Notes: generated by a model from the letters alone, not told the origin. Counted from the stretch's first letter, positions 1 through 14,033 are shown. The stretch is DNA of 64,000 bases from Shouchella clausii (GCF_002250115.1 NZ_CP019985.1:186001-250000), one strand, 5' to 3'. A program made the numbers and translations.

Positions 1-581
1 CCTGCATGGGCAGCTTTTCCGTTCACTTTCATGACATAAGTGCCGCCGCCTCGCCTTGCTGTTACAAGGGAGCCGTCTTTTCGTGCTGGCTCCATGACGA
101 GGACTGCTTTTTTGCCTTTTGCTTCGGCTTCAATGATCTTTCTTCCAGAAGGCGCGCCAATTTCCTCATCGCTCGTCAGCAAAATGGCGATGTTCTGTAA
201 GGTGGAATCATGGTTTGCCGCTAGCGCAGAAACAGCCGAAAGCAATGTAACATGGCTAGCTTTCATATCGACTACCCCAGGCCCATAGGCACGGTTTCCT
301 TTGATTGAAAAAGGGCGTTTGGCTGCTGTGCCTTTTGGAAAAACCGTATCTAAGTGGCAAAGCAGCAGAATGTTTGGATCACGTGCTTCTTGATGGGTGA
401 TCGTCATGTGGTTCCCATAGGTGCTTTGTTCATGGACAATGGCTGAAAACCCTAATGCTTTGTATTGGTCATAAAGAAAAGAGCCTACTCGGTCGATTCC
501 CTCTTTGTCGTAGGAACCGCTATCGATATTTACTAGTTTTTCAAGCAAATCTAGCATGTTTGCTTTGGTATAAGTGCCCAC
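1..581 (-). CDS. M20 family metallopeptidase (partial, C-terminus outside window)
   Basis: Zinc-dependent amidohydrolase/peptidase of the M20 (carboxypeptidase G2/ArgE/DapE-like) family. The visible N-terminal ~190 residues carry the metal-site motifs CHLDTVFP, YGPGVVDMKAS and the acid-base TSDEEIG. I chose a GTG start at 581 because AAGGGAGGA lies nine bases upstream; an ATG eight codons downstream has no Shine-Dalgarno sequence. The gene runs off the left edge, so the substrate cannot be narrowed. It is separated from the pur operon terminator by about 220 bp without a recognisable gene. Family assignment is firm, specificity unknown. Confidence 0.85.
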   Translation of the reverse strand, partial: MGTYTKANMLDLLEKLVNIDSGSYDKEGIDRVGSFLYDQYKALGFSAIVHEQSTYGNHMTITHQEARDPNILLLCHLDTVFPKGTAAKRPFSIKGNRAYGPGVVDMKASHVTLLSAVSALAANHDSTLQNIAILLTSDEEIGAPSGRKIIEAEAKGKKAVLVMEPARKDGSLVTARRGGGTYVMKVNGKAAHA

Positions 582-800
582 TCCCCGGATTCCTCCCTTA
601 TATTACTAACATCGACGATCGGCTAATAGCCCATACGCCGTTGTGAAGCTAGACAAGAACTACAGCATCTCATGATCAATCGGTTTGCTGGCCCCTTCGC
701 CTTTACATTCTTTAAAAACGATATGGATCCATTATAGCGAAAATAGGGCTCTTGCTCTAGCAAATCAGCACATTGTTTGCTCGATTGACAGGATAAATCC

Positions 801-840
801 AAAAAAGACCAATGGCACTCATCCCCTAGCGCCATTGGTC
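801..840 (-). terminator. Rho-independent terminator of the pur operon
   Basis: On the minus strand a perfect 10-bp stem (GACCAATGGC / GCCATTGGTC) is followed at once by TTTTTT. It lies about 130 bp downstream of the purD stop, beyond a repeat element, and is the first strong terminator after purE-purD. Confidence 0.85.
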
Positions 841-965
841 AGATTGTAGGCAAACGCTCGGTACGTTGGCGTTTGCACAAGTCTATGTTTCAAAGCAAGA
901 GAACCGCTGTTCATGAACGCATGTCCGAGTCGATCGACTACACTTCTCGTCTAACAACGATACTG
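841..965 (-). repeat. Intergenic repeat element, copy 1
   Basis: About 125 bp between the purD stop and its terminator resembles 17260-17400. Shared blocks in plus-strand order are CAGAYTGTAGRCAAACGCTCG, an inverted CGTTTGC, TCATGAAC, and YTCGTCTRACAA. In both copies the element lies just downstream of a minus-strand gene and just upstream of a rho-independent hairpin. Its first part can fold (CAAACG...CGTTTG). It codes for nothing recognisable. Boundaries are approximate. Confidence 0.6.
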
Positions 966-968
966 TGG

Positions 969-3776
<2,808 letters not shown>

Positions 3777-3780
<4 letters not shown>

Positions 3781-4361
3781 TGCTGTTCCCCCTCAACATG
3801 CTCGTTTAAAACTTGTTTTACAACCGCCGGATAGAGCGTGTGCTCGACGGCTTGGATTTTTGCAGTTAACGTCTCCCGCGTTTCTCCTTTGGCAATTGCT
3901 ACTTGCTGTTGGGCAATTACCGGACCTGTATCCATGCCTGCATCGACATAGTGAATGGTTACACCTGTAGTGTCTGCCTTTGCCTCCAATGCTTGGCCTA
4001 TTGCGTCCAAACCAGGGAACGCAGGCAAAAGCGATGGATGGATATTGATCATCTTTCCCTCATAGGCTTCAAGCAACGTCGGTCCAATCAACCGCATATA
4101 ACCTGCTAACACAATAAAATCGATGCCTTCTTTTGTAAGAAGCGTCAAGATTGCTTGTTCATAAGCGGCTTTATCGGAAAAAGATTGTGGCGAAAGATGC
4201 TCCGCCTTCACCCCCAAATTCCGCGCTTTTTCGAGTACTGGAGCATGTTGCTTATCGCTGACGACAAGCGCGACTTCTCCGCCAAGTTCGCCTGTTTTTG
4301 CTGCTTTGATGAGCGCTTCGGCATTCGTTCCCGTCCCAGAAGCAAAGACCGCGACCTTCAT
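3777..4361 (-). CDS. purN: Phosphoribosylglycinamide formyltransferase
   Basis: Formylates GAR to FGAR using 10-formyltetrahydrofolate. The 194-residue protein has the expected N-terminal [13 protein letters not shown] loop, the catalytic Asn/His in [13 protein letters not shown], and the [10 protein letters not shown] segment with the catalytic Asp. It overlaps both neighbours by four bases (purM upstream, purH downstream), so the three are probably translated in a coupled way. Confidence 0.97.
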
Positions 4362-5395
4362 GCACCAATGCCCCCAATCACCGTTCCTTCTGTTGGCGTT
4401 ACGCGCCCAATAATATAGGCGTCTTCCCCATTAGCTTCAAGAGTGGCGAGCGCTTGTTGGTGTTTGTCCTCAGGTACAGCGAGCACCATGCCAATGCCCA
4501 TGTTAAACGTATGAAACAAATCCTGTTCAGATAGGCCGCCTTGCTCTTGGATCAATGAAAAAATCGGCGGTATCGGCCATGAACCGTAGTCAATATGAAT
4601 GCCTACGCCTTTTGGCAGCATGCGGGGAATGTTTTCGTAAAAGCCGCCTCCTGTAATATGGGCTGCACCAGCAAGCAACCCTTGTTTGAGGCAGGCAAGC
4701 AACGGTTTTACGTAAATTTTTGTCGGCGTCAAAAGCTCTTCTCCAAGCGTCTTGCCAAGTGTGGCACATTCCGTTTGCAACGTCAGGCCTGCATCTTGCA
4801 ACAATACTTTGCGGACAAGGGAAAAGCCATTGCTATGAAGGCCGCTTGATGGGAGCCCAATCAGGACATCGCCTGCTTGAATATGTTCGCCTGTCAGCAA
4901 GTCTTTTTTCTCAACTGCCCCGACTGAAAAACCGGCCAAATCATACTCATCTTCCCCGTACATGCCAGGCATCTCCGCCGTCTCCCCGCCAATAAGGGCA
5001 CAGCCTGCAATTTCACAACCATCGGCGACACCCTTGACAATCGCTTCAATTTTTTCTGGCACTGCTTTTCCACAAGCTAGATAATCCAAAAAATAGAGCG
5101 GTTCAGCTCCCTGTACGACAATGTCGTTGACACACATGGCGACTGCATCTTGGCCGATTGTGTCATGCTTGTTTGCCATAAACGCAATCATTAGCTTCGT
5201 GCCAACGCCGTCTGTCCCTGATACAAGGACAGGCTCCTTTAACCCTAACGATGAAAGGTCAAAATTGCCGCCAAATCCACCTAGACCGCCAAGTACGCCT
5301 TTTCTTGCTGTTCGTTCCACATGCCGTTTCATTCGGTTTACTGCTTCGTAACCAGCTTCAATATCGACCCCTGCTTGTTTATATGCGTTTGACAC
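4358..5395 (-). CDS. purM: Phosphoribosylformylglycinamidine cyclo-ligase (AIR synthetase)
   Basis: Converts FGAM to AIR with ATP. The 345-residue protein shows the PurM/SelD-like signatures [12 protein letters not shown] and [13 protein letters not shown] and an ATP-grasp-unrelated AIRS fold. The frame is open upstream into purF, but the GTG at 5395 has GGAGGA eight bases before it and gives the family N-terminus [19 protein letters not shown]. It overlaps purN by four bases. Confidence 0.96.
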   Translation of the reverse strand: MSNAYKQAGVDIEAGYEAVNRMKRHVERTARKGVLGGLGGFGGNFDLSSLGLKEPVLVSGTDGVGTKLMIAFMANKHDTIGQDAVAMCVNDIVVQGAEPLYFLDYLACGKAVPEKIEAIVKGVADGCEIAGCALIGGETAEMPGMYGEDEYDLAGFSVGAVEKKDLLTGEHIQAGDVLIGLPSSGLHSNGFSLVRKVLLQDAGLTLQTECATLGKTLGEELLTPTKIYVKPLLACLKQGLLAGAAHITGGGFYENIPRMLPKGVGIHIDYGSWPIPPIFSLIQEQGGLSEQDLFHTFNMGIGMVLAVPEDKHQQALATLEANGEDAYIIGRVTPTEGTVIGGIGA

Positions 5396-5418
5396 GAATG
5401 CTCTCCTCCGATTCTTTG

Positions 5419-6831
5419 CTATACTTTCGCGTGCGGATGCACGGTGTCGGCATAAATCTCCGTTGGGTATTCGCCTGTAAAGCAGGCAAGGCATTGCCCG
5501 CAATTATGCATGGCTTCAGAACGGCCAATCCCTGCTTTTAAGCCTTCAGTCGACAAAAAAGCAAGTGAATCAGCACCCATGATTTTCCGCATTTCTTCAA
5601 TTGAGTGGTTGGAAGCAATTAATTCTTCCGTCGTTGACGTATCAATTCCGTAAAAGCACGGATGTTTAATCGGTGGCGATGAAATGCGGACATGGACTTC
5701 AGCTGCCCCTGCATCACGAAGCATATGGACAATGCGGCGGCTCGTCGTTCCCCGTACAATCGAATCGTCAATCATAACAACTCGTTTGCCTTCGACAACG
5801 CCACGCACAGGGGAAAGCTTCATCTTTACTCCTTGTTCCCGTAGTTCTTGTGAAGGTTGAATAAAGGTACGCCCGACATAGCGATTTTTAATCATGCCCA
5901 ATTCATAAGGAATGCCGGACTGCTCGGCATAGCCAATTGCTGCGGAAATGCTGGAGTCAGGCACGCCTGTCACCACATCCGCTTCCACTGGCGCTTCAAT
6001 CGCAAGCTGTTTTCCTAAATTTTTTCTCGCTGTATGAATATTGATTGTATCCACATTTGAATCTGGCCGCGCAAAATAAACGTATTCCATACTGCAAATC
6101 GCCCGGTTCCCTGGAGAAACGAAGCGTTCGCTGCGCAAGCCTGTATCGTCAATAATGAGCAGTTCGCCTGGCATTACTTCACGCTCATAGGTGGCGCCAA
6201 TGATGTCGAACGCACATGTCTCTGAAGCAACGACATACGCATCGCCTAAACGTCCGATGGAAAGGGGACGCAACCCATTTGGATCAAGGGCGACCATCAA
6301 TTGGCGCTCGTTCATGACAGCAAATGCATAGGCGCCTTTTAAGGAAGACAGCCCATTTTTCAATTGTTCTTCTAACGTATAGTAGCCGCTGCGTTTAATA
6401 AGATGGGCGAGCACTTCCGTATCCGATGTAGACTGGAAGATCGACCCTTGTGCTTCAAGCTGGTGTTTTAAGTGATTGGCATTGACAAGATTGCCATTGT
6501 GGGCAATCGCAAGACCGCCTTTTTGCGAATTGAAATACAACGGCTGGACATTGGCATAGCCGCCTCCGCCTGCCGTCGCATAACGGACATGGCCAATCGC
6601 GCCCTTCCCTTGAAGGTTGCGCAAGACATCTTGATTAAACACATCATTGACTAGGCCGAGCCCTTTATGGGCAGAGAGCTTGTTTCCGTCGGACACGACA
6701 ATGCCTGCGCCTTCCTGGCCGCGGTGCTGGAGGCTGTGCAACCCATAATACGTAATTTGCGCAGCTTCTTTATGGCCCCAAACGGCAAATACGCCACATT
6801 CTTCGTTCAAGCCTTTGATTTCAGTAAACAT
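5419..6831 (-). CDS. purF: Amidophosphoribosyltransferase
   Basis: Commits PRPP to purine synthesis by transferring the glutamine amide. The 470-residue protein starts with an 11-residue propeptide before Cys12, the N-terminal nucleophile exposed after processing, as in the B. subtilis enzyme. The glutaminase domain contains [10 protein letters not shown]; the PRPP loop is [14 protein letters not shown]; the C-terminal CGQCLAC supplies ligands of the oxygen-labile 4Fe-4S cluster. The start lies inside the last 25 bases of purL. Confidence 0.97.
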   Translation of the reverse strand: MFTEIKGLNEECGVFAVWGHKEAAQITYYGLHSLQHRGQEGAGIVVSDGNKLSAHKGLGLVNDVFNQDVLRNLQGKGAIGHVRYATAGGGGYANVQPLYFNSQKGGLAIAHNGNLVNANHLKHQLEAQGSIFQSTSDTEVLAHLIKRSGYYTLEEQLKNGLSSLKGAYAFAVMNERQLMVALDPNGLRPLSIGRLGDAYVVASETCAFDIIGATYEREVMPGELLIIDDTGLRSERFVSPGNRAICSMEYVYFARPDSNVDTINIHTARKNLGKQLAIEAPVEADVVTGVPDSSISAAIGYAEQSGIPYELGMIKNRYVGRTFIQPSQELREQGVKMKLSPVRGVVEGKRVVMIDDSIVRGTTSRRIVHMLRDAGAAEVHVRISSPPIKHPCFYGIDTSTTEELIASNHSIEEMRKIMGADSLAFLSTEGLKAGIGRSEAMHNCGQCLACFTGEYPTEIYADTVHPHAKV

Positions 6832-9032
6832 GGAATAGCCCCTTTCCAGGCTTTCACTAATTCATCTTGGCAAAGGTCGATGACAGCATTTCCATTTTCG
6901 CTACGAATCGTTAATTTTCTGCTTTCCGTAACAGCCCCGACTGCAACCGCATCACGGACCGTATCTTCAAATCGTTGTTGATCGCTAGGTTTCACGGTGA
7001 CAATAAAACGTGATTGGCTTTCAGCAAACAGCTCAGCTGCGCTTAGGGATAGACTGATTTCAGCGCCAAACGGGCATTCCATCATTTTTTCCGCTAAGGA
7101 AACAGCAAGTCCGCCTTCGGCAACATCATGGGCAGACTGGACGAGGCCTTGTTCGATTGCGCTCAACAATTGCTGTTGGCGCGCTTTCTCTACAGCCAAA
7201 TCAATTTCCGGCGCTTTCCCTGACAGTTCGCCAGCTAGCATTTTTTGCAGCTCGCTGCCGCCAAACTCTGCTTTGGTTTCACCGATTACATAAATCAGGT
7301 CGCCTGCATCTTTAAACGACTGCGTCGTAATATGAGCAACGTCTTCAACCAAGCCAACCATGCCGATGACAGGAGTTGGATAAACAGCACCGCCAGACCG
7401 TTCATTATAAAGGGAGACGTTGCCGCCAATGACAGGCGTCCCTAGCTCCCGGCATGCTTCGCTTAAGCCATCGGTCGATTTTTCTAGCTGCCAGAAAATT
7501 TCTGGCTTTTCCGGATTGCCGTAATTCAAGCAGTCTGTTACGCCAAGTGGCTTCGCTCCTGAACAAACAAGATTCCGCGCTGCTTCCGCAATCGCAATTT
7601 TTCCACCCATTTCTGGATCTACATACAAATAGCGAGAATTGCAGTCGGTCGTCATTGCTAATGCTTTATTCGTGCCGCGGATGCGGATCACCGCAGCGTC
7701 TGAGCCAGGCTCGACAACGGTATTCGTTTGCACCATATAATCATATTGCTCATACACCCATTCTTTGCTAGCAATCGTCGGCTGAGCCAAAAGCTTCAGC
7801 AGCGTTTCATTCGCGTCTGTTATCTCAGGAATATAAGGAGCCTGCTGTTGAAAAACGTCAAAATAGGCAGGCACTTTTGATGGTTTATGGTAAACAGGCG
7901 CATCTTCTGCCAGCGCATCGACCGGCACATCAGCGACAACTTCGCCTTTATGGGTTAAACGGAGCCGGCGATCATCTGTGACAACACCGACTTCCACAGC
8001 ATGGAGGTTCCACCGTTCAAAAATCGCTTTGATTTCGTGTTCTCGCCCTTTTTCGACAACGAGCAACATCCGCTCTTGTGATTCTGACAACATCATTTCA
8101 TACGGCGTCATCCCTGCTTCACGCTGTGGCACTAGGTCCAAGTTCATTTCGATCCCTGACCCTGCTTTGCTCGCCATTTCGGCTGAAGAAGAAACAAGGC
8201 CAGCGGCGCCCATATCTTGAATGCCAATAAGCGCATCCGACTGAACCACTTCTAGGCATGCTTCCAGCAAAAGTTTTTCCATAAACGGGTCGCCCACTTG
8301 GACAGCCGGACGTTTGGCATCGGAGTCTTCGCTTAATTCTTCCGAGGCAAAAGTAGCACCATGAATGCCATCGCGGCCTGTGCTTGCGCCGACATACATA
8401 ACGGTATTGCCGACACCTTTTGCTTGGCCTTTTTGAATATCTTTATGGTCGATCAAACCGACACACATTGCGTTGACAAGGGGGTTCGCTTCGTAGCACG
8501 GATCAAATTGCACTTCTCCGCCGACCGTCGGTACGCCGACACAATTGCCGTACCCAGCAATCCCGGCCACAACTTCTTCAAACAAGTACTTCACTTTTTT
8601 TGATTCGAGTTCGCCAAAGCGGAGCGAGTTTAACAATGCGACAGGACGGGCACCCATCGAAAAAACATCGCGCAAAATGCCGCCGACACCAGTAGCAGCG
8701 CCTTGGTACGGCTCAATCGCAGACGGGTGGTTATGGCTTTCAATTTTAAACACAACCGCCTGTTCGTCTTTAATGTCGATAATGCCTGCCCCTTCACCTG
8801 GGCCTTGGAGCACGTTCTCGCCGTCAGTCGGAAACTTTTTCAACAGTACTTTTGAATTTTTATAGCTGCAATGCTCAGACCACATGACGGAAAACAAGCC
8901 TGTTTCTGTGAAATTCAATGGCCTGCCGACGATTTTTTCAGCCAGTGCAAATTCATCATCCGTCAAGCCCATTTCTCGATATAGCCGCTCGGCTTTAATC
9001 GTTTCAGCGCTTGGCTCAAGAAGCTGTGACAT
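6807..9032 (-). CDS. purL: FGAM synthase subunit PurL (small type)
   Basis: ATP-dependent synthetase subunit that converts FGAR to FGAM with ammonia supplied by PurQ and docking by PurS. At 741 residues it is the small Gram-positive form, without fused glutaminase. Visible motifs are [23 protein letters not shown] and a duplicated AIRS-type layout. It overlaps purQ by 17 bases and purF by 25 bases. Confidence 0.97.
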   Translation of the reverse strand: MSQLLEPSAETIKAERLYREMGLTDDEFALAEKIVGRPLNFTETGLFSVMWSEHCSYKNSKVLLKKFPTDGENVLQGPGEGAGIIDIKDEQAVVFKIESHNHPSAIEPYQGAATGVGGILRDVFSMGARPVALLNSLRFGELESKKVKYLFEEVVAGIAGYGNCVGVPTVGGEVQFDPCYEANPLVNAMCVGLIDHKDIQKGQAKGVGNTVMYVGASTGRDGIHGATFASEELSEDSDAKRPAVQVGDPFMEKLLLEACLEVVQSDALIGIQDMGAAGLVSSSAEMASKAGSGIEMNLDLVPQREAGMTPYEMMLSESQERMLLVVEKGREHEIKAIFERWNLHAVEVGVVTDDRRLRLTHKGEVVADVPVDALAEDAPVYHKPSKVPAYFDVFQQQAPYIPEITDANETLLKLLAQPTIASKEWVYEQYDYMVQTNTVVEPGSDAAVIRIRGTNKALAMTTDCNSRYLYVDPEMGGKIAIAEAARNLVCSGAKPLGVTDCLNYGNPEKPEIFWQLEKSTDGLSEACRELGTPVIGGNVSLYNERSGGAVYPTPVIGMVGLVEDVAHITTQSFKDAGDLIYVIGETKAEFGGSELQKMLAGELSGKAPEIDLAVEKARQQQLLSAIEQGLVQSAHDVAEGGLAVSLAEKMMECPFGAEISLSLSAAELFAESQSRFIVTVKPSDQQRFEDTVRDAVAVGAVTESRKLTIRSENGNAVIDLCQDELVKAWKGAIPCLLKSKA

Positions 9033-9699
9033 GAGATTCCCTCCAGTTGCGTAAGATCGATGTAAAAACAGCCAATCCTTGATCGTTTCCGAGCAATGTT
9101 TCTGTTGCCCGTTCTGGGTGCGGCATCATGCCAAGCACGTTGCCCCGTTCATTGGTAATGCCAGCAATGTCGCCTTTGGAGCCATTGACATGCTCATTGT
9201 AACGAAAGACAATTTGCTTGTTTGCACGAAGGTTTGCTAGCGTTTCGTCATCACATTCATAGTTGCCTTCGCCATGAGCGACAGGAATGCGAATCGTTTG
9301 CCCTTGTTCATAGCCAGAAGAAAACATCGTTTTGTTGTTTTCGACAACTAATTCGACTGTGCGACATACAAATTTCAAATCGATATTGCGCTTCATTGCC
9401 CCAGGAAGCAAACCGGCTTCAAGCAGTACTTGGAATCCGTTGCAAACGCCGAGTACAGGCTTGCCTGCCTCAGCCGCTTGGATGACTGCTGGCATAATTG
9501 GCGCAAAGCGGGCAATGGCTCCAGAACGCAAGTAATCGCCATGGGAAAAGCCACCTGGAAGAAGCACGGCATCAAAACCGTCTAAAGACGTTTCCGTATG
9601 GAAGACATATTCGACTTCCTCGCCAAGTCCGTCTTTAATGGCATGATACATGTCTGCATCGCAATTAGAGCCTGGAAACACGATGACCGCAAACTTCAT
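9016..9699 (-). CDS. purQ: FGAM synthase glutaminase subunit PurQ
   Basis: Class I glutamine amidotransferase (227 residues) delivering ammonia to PurL. The nucleophile elbow is [13 protein letters not shown] and the catalytic His/Glu are in [10 protein letters not shown] near the C-terminus. Its start overlaps the purS stop by four bases, and it overlaps purL downstream, consistent with stoichiometric synthesis of the PurLQS complex. Confidence 0.97.
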   Translation of the reverse strand: MKFAVIVFPGSNCDADMYHAIKDGLGEEVEYVFHTETSLDGFDAVLLPGGFSHGDYLRSGAIARFAPIMPAVIQAAEAGKPVLGVCNGFQVLLEAGLLPGAMKRNIDLKFVCRTVELVVENNKTMFSSGYEQGQTIRIPVAHGEGNYECDDETLANLRANKQIVFRYNEHVNGSKGDIAGITNERGNVLGMMPHPERATETLLGNDQGLAVFTSILRNWRESHVTAS

Positions 9700-9947
9700 G
9701 ATGGGACAACCTCCTCCACTTCAAAGCGGTAGTCTTCAATAACGGTATTGGCAAGCAATTTCTCACACATCTCTTTGACGCGCTCTTCAAGCTTTTCAGT
9801 AGATTCAAGCTGCAATTCCATATACTTGCCGATGCGGACATCTGTAACTTCCTGGTAATCCATCGCGTGAAGCGCACTTTTGACAGCGCCTCCTTGGGGA
9901 TCTAACACACTTTCTCTCAAGGTGACATAGACTTTCACTTTATACAT
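9696..9947 (-). CDS. purS: FGAM synthase subunit PurS
   Basis: Small (83 residues) structural subunit that bridges PurL and PurQ. Begins [19 protein letters not shown], the conserved beta strand of the family. It overlaps purC by eight bases and purQ by four. Its separate existence goes with the small-type PurL encoded downstream. Confidence 0.96.
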   Translation of the reverse strand: MYKVKVYVTLRESVLDPQGGAVKSALHAMDYQEVTDVRIGKYMELQLESTEKLEERVKEMCEKLLANTVIEDYRFEVEEVVPS

Positions 9948-10659
9948 GGTAAAGCCCTCCTAGCCGGGATAAAATTTCTTGATAGCCTTCTTGTAAGTTT
10001 CCTAGATTTCTGCGAAAAAGATCCTTATCAAAACGTTCCTTTGTGTCTTTATCCCATAGCCGGCACGTATCTGGCGATATTTCATCGGCAAGGAGCAACT
10101 CCCCTGCTTGCGTGCGGCCAAACTCAAGCTTAAAGTCAATTAACTGAACACCGATTGTGGCAAACAACTCGATTAACTCGTTATTCACAGCAGCGGCCAT
10201 TTGTTTTAATTGCGCTACTTCCTCTGCCGCAGCGACGTTTAAAATGCCGATGTGGTCCTCGGTCACCAATGGGTCACCGAGGGCATCGTCCTTATAATAA
10301 AACTCCACAAGAGGCTTTTTCAGCACCGTTCCTTCTTCAATGCCAAGTCGTTTAGCCATGCTGCCAGCGACAACATTGCGGACGACTACTTCAAGAGGAA
10401 TGATGTCTACTTGTTTGACCAGTTGTTCCGTGTCAGATAATCTCCGTATAAAGTGCGACGGAATCCCCTTTTTCGCAAGCGTGGCAAAGATGAGAGAAGA
10501 AATTTCATTATTGAGCCGTGCTTTGCCTGCAAGCGTCTCTTTCTTTTCACCGTTGAAAGCCGTGGCGTCATCTTTATATTCGACCCACAGTTCTCCTTCT
10601 TCGCTGCTGCGGAAAATCCGTTTGGCTTTGCCTTCGTAAAGCAATTCCCCTTTAACCAT
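9940..10659 (-). CDS. purC: SAICAR synthetase
   Basis: Condenses CAIR with aspartate using ATP. The 239-residue protein has the family markers ELLYEGKAKRIF, PLEVVVRNVVAGS, FKLEFG and ADEISPDTCRLWD. The ATG at 10659 is preceded by a short gap after purB. Usual length, no anomalies. Confidence 0.97.
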   Translation of the reverse strand: MVKGELLYEGKAKRIFRSSEEGELWVEYKDDATAFNGEKKETLAGKARLNNEISSLIFATLAKKGIPSHFIRRLSDTEQLVKQVDIIPLEVVVRNVVAGSMAKRLGIEEGTVLKKPLVEFYYKDDALGDPLVTEDHIGILNVAAAEEVAQLKQMAAAVNNELIELFATIGVQLIDFKLEFGRTQAGELLLADEISPDTCRLWDKDTKERFDKDLFRRNLGNLQEGYQEILSRLGGLYHV

Positions 10660-10683
10660 TGCTTGCTCAGCCCCTTATGGATA

Positions 10684-11982
10684 TTAGTCGTTTAAACCAA
10701 GACGTGTAAAAATCGTATCGACATGCTTCATATGGTGTTCATAGTTAAAGCACTCATTTAATTCCTCTGGCGACAGCACATTCGTAATGCGTGGCTCTCC
10801 TTCCACCAGTTCACGGAATTGAACGCCTTCCTCCCACGCTTGTGTCGCTTTCGGCTGGACAAGGTCATAGGCTTCTTCACGGACCATGCCTTTGTCGATT
10901 AAGCTAAGGAGCACACGCTGTGAATAAATGAGCCCGTACGTCCGTGTCATATTACGCTTCATGTTTTCAGGGAAAACCGTTAACTGTTTAACAATGTTGC
11001 CGAACCGGTTCAGCATGTAATTGAGCACAATTGTTGCATCTGGCAAAATGACACGCTCGGCCGATGAATGGGAAATATCCCTTTCATGCCACAAGACGAC
11101 ATTGTCATAAGCTGTGTTCATGTAACCACGCATTAAACGGGCAAGGCCTGTCATATTTTCAGAGCCAATTGGGTTGCGTTTATGAGGCATCGCAGAAGAG
11201 CCCTTTTGCCCTTTTGCGAAATATTCCTCGACTTCGCGCAGCTCGCTTTTTTGCAGGCCGCGAATTTCGACGGCAAATTTCTCAATCGATGTCGCGATTA
11301 ACGCCAAGCTTGCCATGTATTCGGCGTGGCGGTCACGTTGGAGCGTTTGCGTGGAAATCGGCGCTCGGTTTAAGCCAAGCTTTTCGCACACAATTTGCTC
11401 GACGCGTGGGTCAATATTGGCATATGTGCCAACTGCCCCTGAAAGCTTGCCAAAGCGGACGCCTTCCGCCGCATGGTGGAAGCGTTCAATGTTTCGTTTC
11501 ATTTCTTCGTACCAAAGGGCGAGCTTTAAGCCAAATGTCGTTGGTTCTGCGTGGACGCCATGTGTGCGCCCCATCATGATCGTATATTTATGTTCTTGCG
11601 CTTTTGTTTTTATAATGTCTAAAAAGCGGTTTAAGTCTTCTGCCAGAATCGCGTTTGCTTGTTTTAGCAAATACGACAGCGCTGTATCAACGACGTCTGT
11701 TGACGTTAAGCCGTAATGAACCCATTTCCGCTCTTCGCCAAGCGTTTCTGAAACAGCCCGCGTGAAGGCGACCACATCATGGCGCGTTTCTTCTTCAATT
11801 TCCAAAATACGATCTACACAAAAGCTTGCGTTCTCGCGAATTTTCGCCACGTCTTCTTTCGGAATTTCGCCTAGCTCCGCCCAAGCCTCACAAGCGACAA
11901 TTTCTACTTCAAGCCATGCCTTATAGCGGTTTTCATCTGTCCAAATAGCACCCATTTCTGGGCGTGTGTACCGTTCAATCAT
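10684..11982 (-). CDS. purB: Adenylosuccinate lyase
   Basis: Cleaves SAICAR and adenylosuccinate, serving both IMP and AMP synthesis. The 432-residue protein has the fumarase-superfamily signature [15 protein letters not shown] and the upstream TSTDVVDTA segment. The frame is open upstream, but the ATG at 11982 ([14 protein letters not shown]) has GGAGGA eight bases before it and matches the family. Sits between purK and purC. Confidence 0.97.
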   Translation of the reverse strand: MIERYTRPEMGAIWTDENRYKAWLEVEIVACEAWAELGEIPKEDVAKIRENASFCVDRILEIEEETRHDVVAFTRAVSETLGEERKWVHYGLTSTDVVDTALSYLLKQANAILAEDLNRFLDIIKTKAQEHKYTIMMGRTHGVHAEPTTFGLKLALWYEEMKRNIERFHHAAEGVRFGKLSGAVGTYANIDPRVEQIVCEKLGLNRAPISTQTLQRDRHAEYMASLALIATSIEKFAVEIRGLQKSELREVEEYFAKGQKGSSAMPHKRNPIGSENMTGLARLMRGYMNTAYDNVVLWHERDISHSSAERVILPDATIVLNYMLNRFGNIVKQLTVFPENMKRNMTRTYGLIYSQRVLLSLIDKGMVREEAYDLVQPKATQAWEEGVQFRELVEGEPRITNVLSPEELNECFNYEHHMKHVDTIFTRLGLND

Positions 11983-12001
11983 TCGTTGTTTCCTCCAACA
12001 A

Positions 12002-13132
12002 TTAATGTAAAGTCGTTTGTAGCCACAATTCATCCAGCAAGCGTAGGCAGTGATCGGCATCGTTTCCAAGCGCCGTTACATGCCCCATTTTCCGCTTTGG
12101 TTTAGCGTCTTTCTTTCCATAAAGGTGCAACGAAACCGAGCCAAGACGGTCAAGGCGGCCAAGCAATGGGGCAACATCGTCTCCAAGTATGTTCTCCATT
12201 GCTGCGGCAGCCAACAATTCAGTCGAGCCGAGTGGCAGTCCGCACACAGCGCGGATATGTTGCTCAAACTGGGAAGTGCGGCACGCTTCTATTGTATAAT
12301 GCCCTGAATTATGGGGTCTAGGGGCGAGTTCGTTGACAAGCAACGACCCATCTTCGTTAACGAACATTTCTACCGCTAACAGCCCGACTGCCTGCAAACC
12401 ATTTACGATTTTGACAGCCAACTCAAGCGCTTGTTCTTCTGTTTCGCTTTGAATGCGAGCCGGAACGATCGTACGATGGAGAATGTTGTCTTTATGTTCA
12501 TTTTCCGCTACAGGAAATGTCTTCACTTCGCCATTGCGCGATTTAGCGACAATAACCGAGATTTCCCGTTCGAAAGGAATCATTGCTTCGAGCACAAGCT
12601 CCCCTGAGGCAAGAAGCGTTTTTACGGCTGCTTCTAATTCCGCTTTCGTGTGTACAACCGCTTGGCCTTTGCCATCGTAGCCGCCGCGGCAAGTTTTCAA
12701 AACCGCTGGCAAGCCTACTTCATTGAGTGCTTCTTCGATATCGGCTTCCTCATAAATCGGGGAAAAAGGGGCGACTGGCACCCCTAAAGCAGAGATCGCT
12801 TGCTTTTCCTTAAGACGATGCTGTGTTGTCCCAAGCACTTTAAACCCTTGGGGAAAGTCGCTTAGCTCTGTGAGTGTTTTTGCTGCTTCTTCATCTATGT
12901 TTTCAAACTCATATGTGATGACATCACTTACATTGGCAAGTTGTTTGCACGCTTCTATATCGTCATAGGCAGCCGTAAACACATGATCCGCGATTTGTGC
13001 ACACGGGGCGTCAGGGGTCGGGTCAAGCACAGCAATCCGGTACCCCATTTGCCTGGCCGACAATGCCATCATCCGCCCAAGTTGGCCGCCGCCAATAATG
13101 CCGATCGTGCTCCCTGGCTTCACTTCGCTCAT
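12002..13132 (-). CDS. purK: N5-carboxyaminoimidazole ribonucleotide synthase
   Basis: ATP-grasp enzyme that carboxylates AIR with bicarbonate. The 376-residue protein begins with the [20 protein letters not shown] nucleotide fold and has [12 protein letters not shown] and [12 protein letters not shown]. It overlaps purE by four bases (ATGA). Confidence 0.97.
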   Translation of the reverse strand: MSEVKPGSTIGIIGGGQLGRMMALSARQMGYRIAVLDPTPDAPCAQIADHVFTAAYDDIEACKQLANVSDVITYEFENIDEEAAKTLTELSDFPQGFKVLGTTQHRLKEKQAISALGVPVAPFSPIYEEADIEEALNEVGLPAVLKTCRGGYDGKGQAVVHTKAELEAAVKTLLASGELVLEAMIPFEREISVIVAKSRNGEVKTFPVAENEHKDNILHRTIVPARIQSETEEQALELAVKIVNGLQAVGLLAVEMFVNEDGSLLVNELAPRPHNSGHYTIEACRTSQFEQHIRAVCGLPLGSTELLAAAAMENILGDDVAPLLGRLDRLGSVSLHLYGKKDAKPKRKMGHVTALGNDADHCLRLLDELWLQTTLH

Positions 13133-13620
13133 ACGAGTTCACCACTGCTTTCTAGAACGGTCTTTTTAATGCGTTCACGGCGCGTTGCCAATCGTTGTTG
13201 CAACGCCTTGTCCGTTGTGGCAATCATTTGCGCCGCCAAAAGCGCTGCATTGGTTGCACCTGCTTTGCCGATTGCCACAGTAGCCACAGGTACCCCTCCT
13301 GGCATTTGCACAATCGACAACAAGGAGTCCAACCCTTTTAAGGCACGTGATTCAACAGGAACGCCAATGACCGGGAGAAGGGTCTTTGCCGCGACCATTC
13401 CTGGCAAATGGGCCGCTCCCCCTGCCCCTGCAATAATGACACGAAGCCCCCGCTCTTCCGCTTGTTCCGCGTATTCAAACATATAATCAGGAGTACGGTG
13501 GGCGGACACCACTTTTTTTTCATAGGGAACGCCAAGTTCTTCTAAAATCTCACTGGCATGGCGCATCGTTTCCCAATCAGAAGTACTGCCCATAATGATG
13601 CCGACAATCGGCTGTTTCAT
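13129..13620 (-). CDS. purE: N5-CAIR mutase
   Basis: First gene of the operon; converts N5-CAIR to CAIR. The 163-residue class I PurE has [12 protein letters not shown], the catalytic His in SAHRTPD and [11 protein letters not shown]. The start at 13620 follows GGGGGATGTGAC and lies just downstream of the riboswitch terminator; longer readings would run through that terminator. Confidence 0.97.
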   Translation of the reverse strand: MKQPIVGIIMGSTSDWETMRHASEILEELGVPYEKKVVSAHRTPDYMFEYAEQAEERGLRVIIAGAGGAAHLPGMVAAKTLLPVIGVPVESRALKGLDSLLSIVQMPGGVPVATVAIGKAGATNAALLAAQMIATTDKALQQRLATRRERIKKTVLESSGELV

Positions 13621-13655
13621 GTCACATCCCCCACTCTTGTCTTTTTTGCAAACAG

Positions 13656-13717
13656 AAAAAGCATAGAACCGCTTTCTTTCTTGACACTCCATGAGAGAAA
13701 GTTCGCAAATTCTATGC
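13656..13717 (-). terminator. Riboswitch-controlled terminator before purE
   Basis: Minus-strand stem GCATAGAA / TTCTATGC with an inner CTTTCT/AGAAAG helix, followed by TTTTT. The 14 bases at 13689-13702 inside it are fully complementary (with three G-U pairs) to 13743-13756, the 3' strand of the aptamer P1 stem plus flank, giving a mutually exclusive antiterminator. Confidence 0.85.
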
Positions 13718-13747
13718 CGAAAAGGCTAATATGCGCGTAATGACTTC

Positions 13748-13818
13748 CCCTCATAGTCCGGCAATTTACGGTTGCCGGGTAGAAACGTTCGAGCCATATT
13801 CCCGAGTATATATGAGGC
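13748..13818 (-). ncRNA. Guanine-type purine riboswitch aptamer
   Basis: The minus strand carries the purine aptamer: P1 CCTCATAT...ATGAGG, the conserved J1/2-P2 region, loop segments and the classic ACCGTAAATTGCCGGACTATGAG core split over P3 and J3/1. The specificity base before TATGAG is C, which pairs with guanine rather than adenine. With ligand bound, P1 is stabilised and the downstream terminator forms; without ligand its 3' strand can pair with 13689-13702. Controls purE-purD. Confidence 0.95.
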
Positions 13819-13849
13819 GTTTTCGTTTTTAACTTGCTTTTCCCCTTTT

Positions 13850-13878
13850 AGTTTACGCATCCTCCTCGTAAGTGTCAA
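13850..13878 (-). promoter_or_regulatory. Sigma-A promoter of the pur operon
   Basis: TTGACA (13873-13878) and TAAACT (13850-13855) on the minus strand are separated by exactly 17 bases. Transcription would start about 25 bases before the aptamer. Confidence 0.85.
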
Positions 13879-13881
13879 CAA

Positions 13882-13926
13882 ATAGTCGAACATTTTATCG
13901 AAAGTATTTTACATTGTTCGTTTTTA
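13882..13926 (-). promoter_or_regulatory. Pair of PurR boxes (PurBox) upstream of pur promoter
   Basis: AAAAACGAACAAT and, inverted, AATGTTCGACTAT flank an 18-base spacer just upstream of the -35 element. They match the Bacillus PurBox core CGAAC with A/T flanks, and the arrangement is like the B. subtilis pur control region, where PurR represses unless PRPP is high. Assignment is from motif and position. Confidence 0.75.
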
Positions 13927-14033
13927 TCTTTTTTAATTACTGCTGAAACAAATGCCCAATTGCTGCATAGCATAATGTACATTGATTGAATGACAGAACT
14001 TTATGATTGTCATTGTGATGAGGAGGACAGACA

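Noticed and set aside
623-835. 70-codon minus-strand frame downstream of purD
   Set aside because: Overlaps the pur terminator, no Shine-Dalgarno sequence, no motif.
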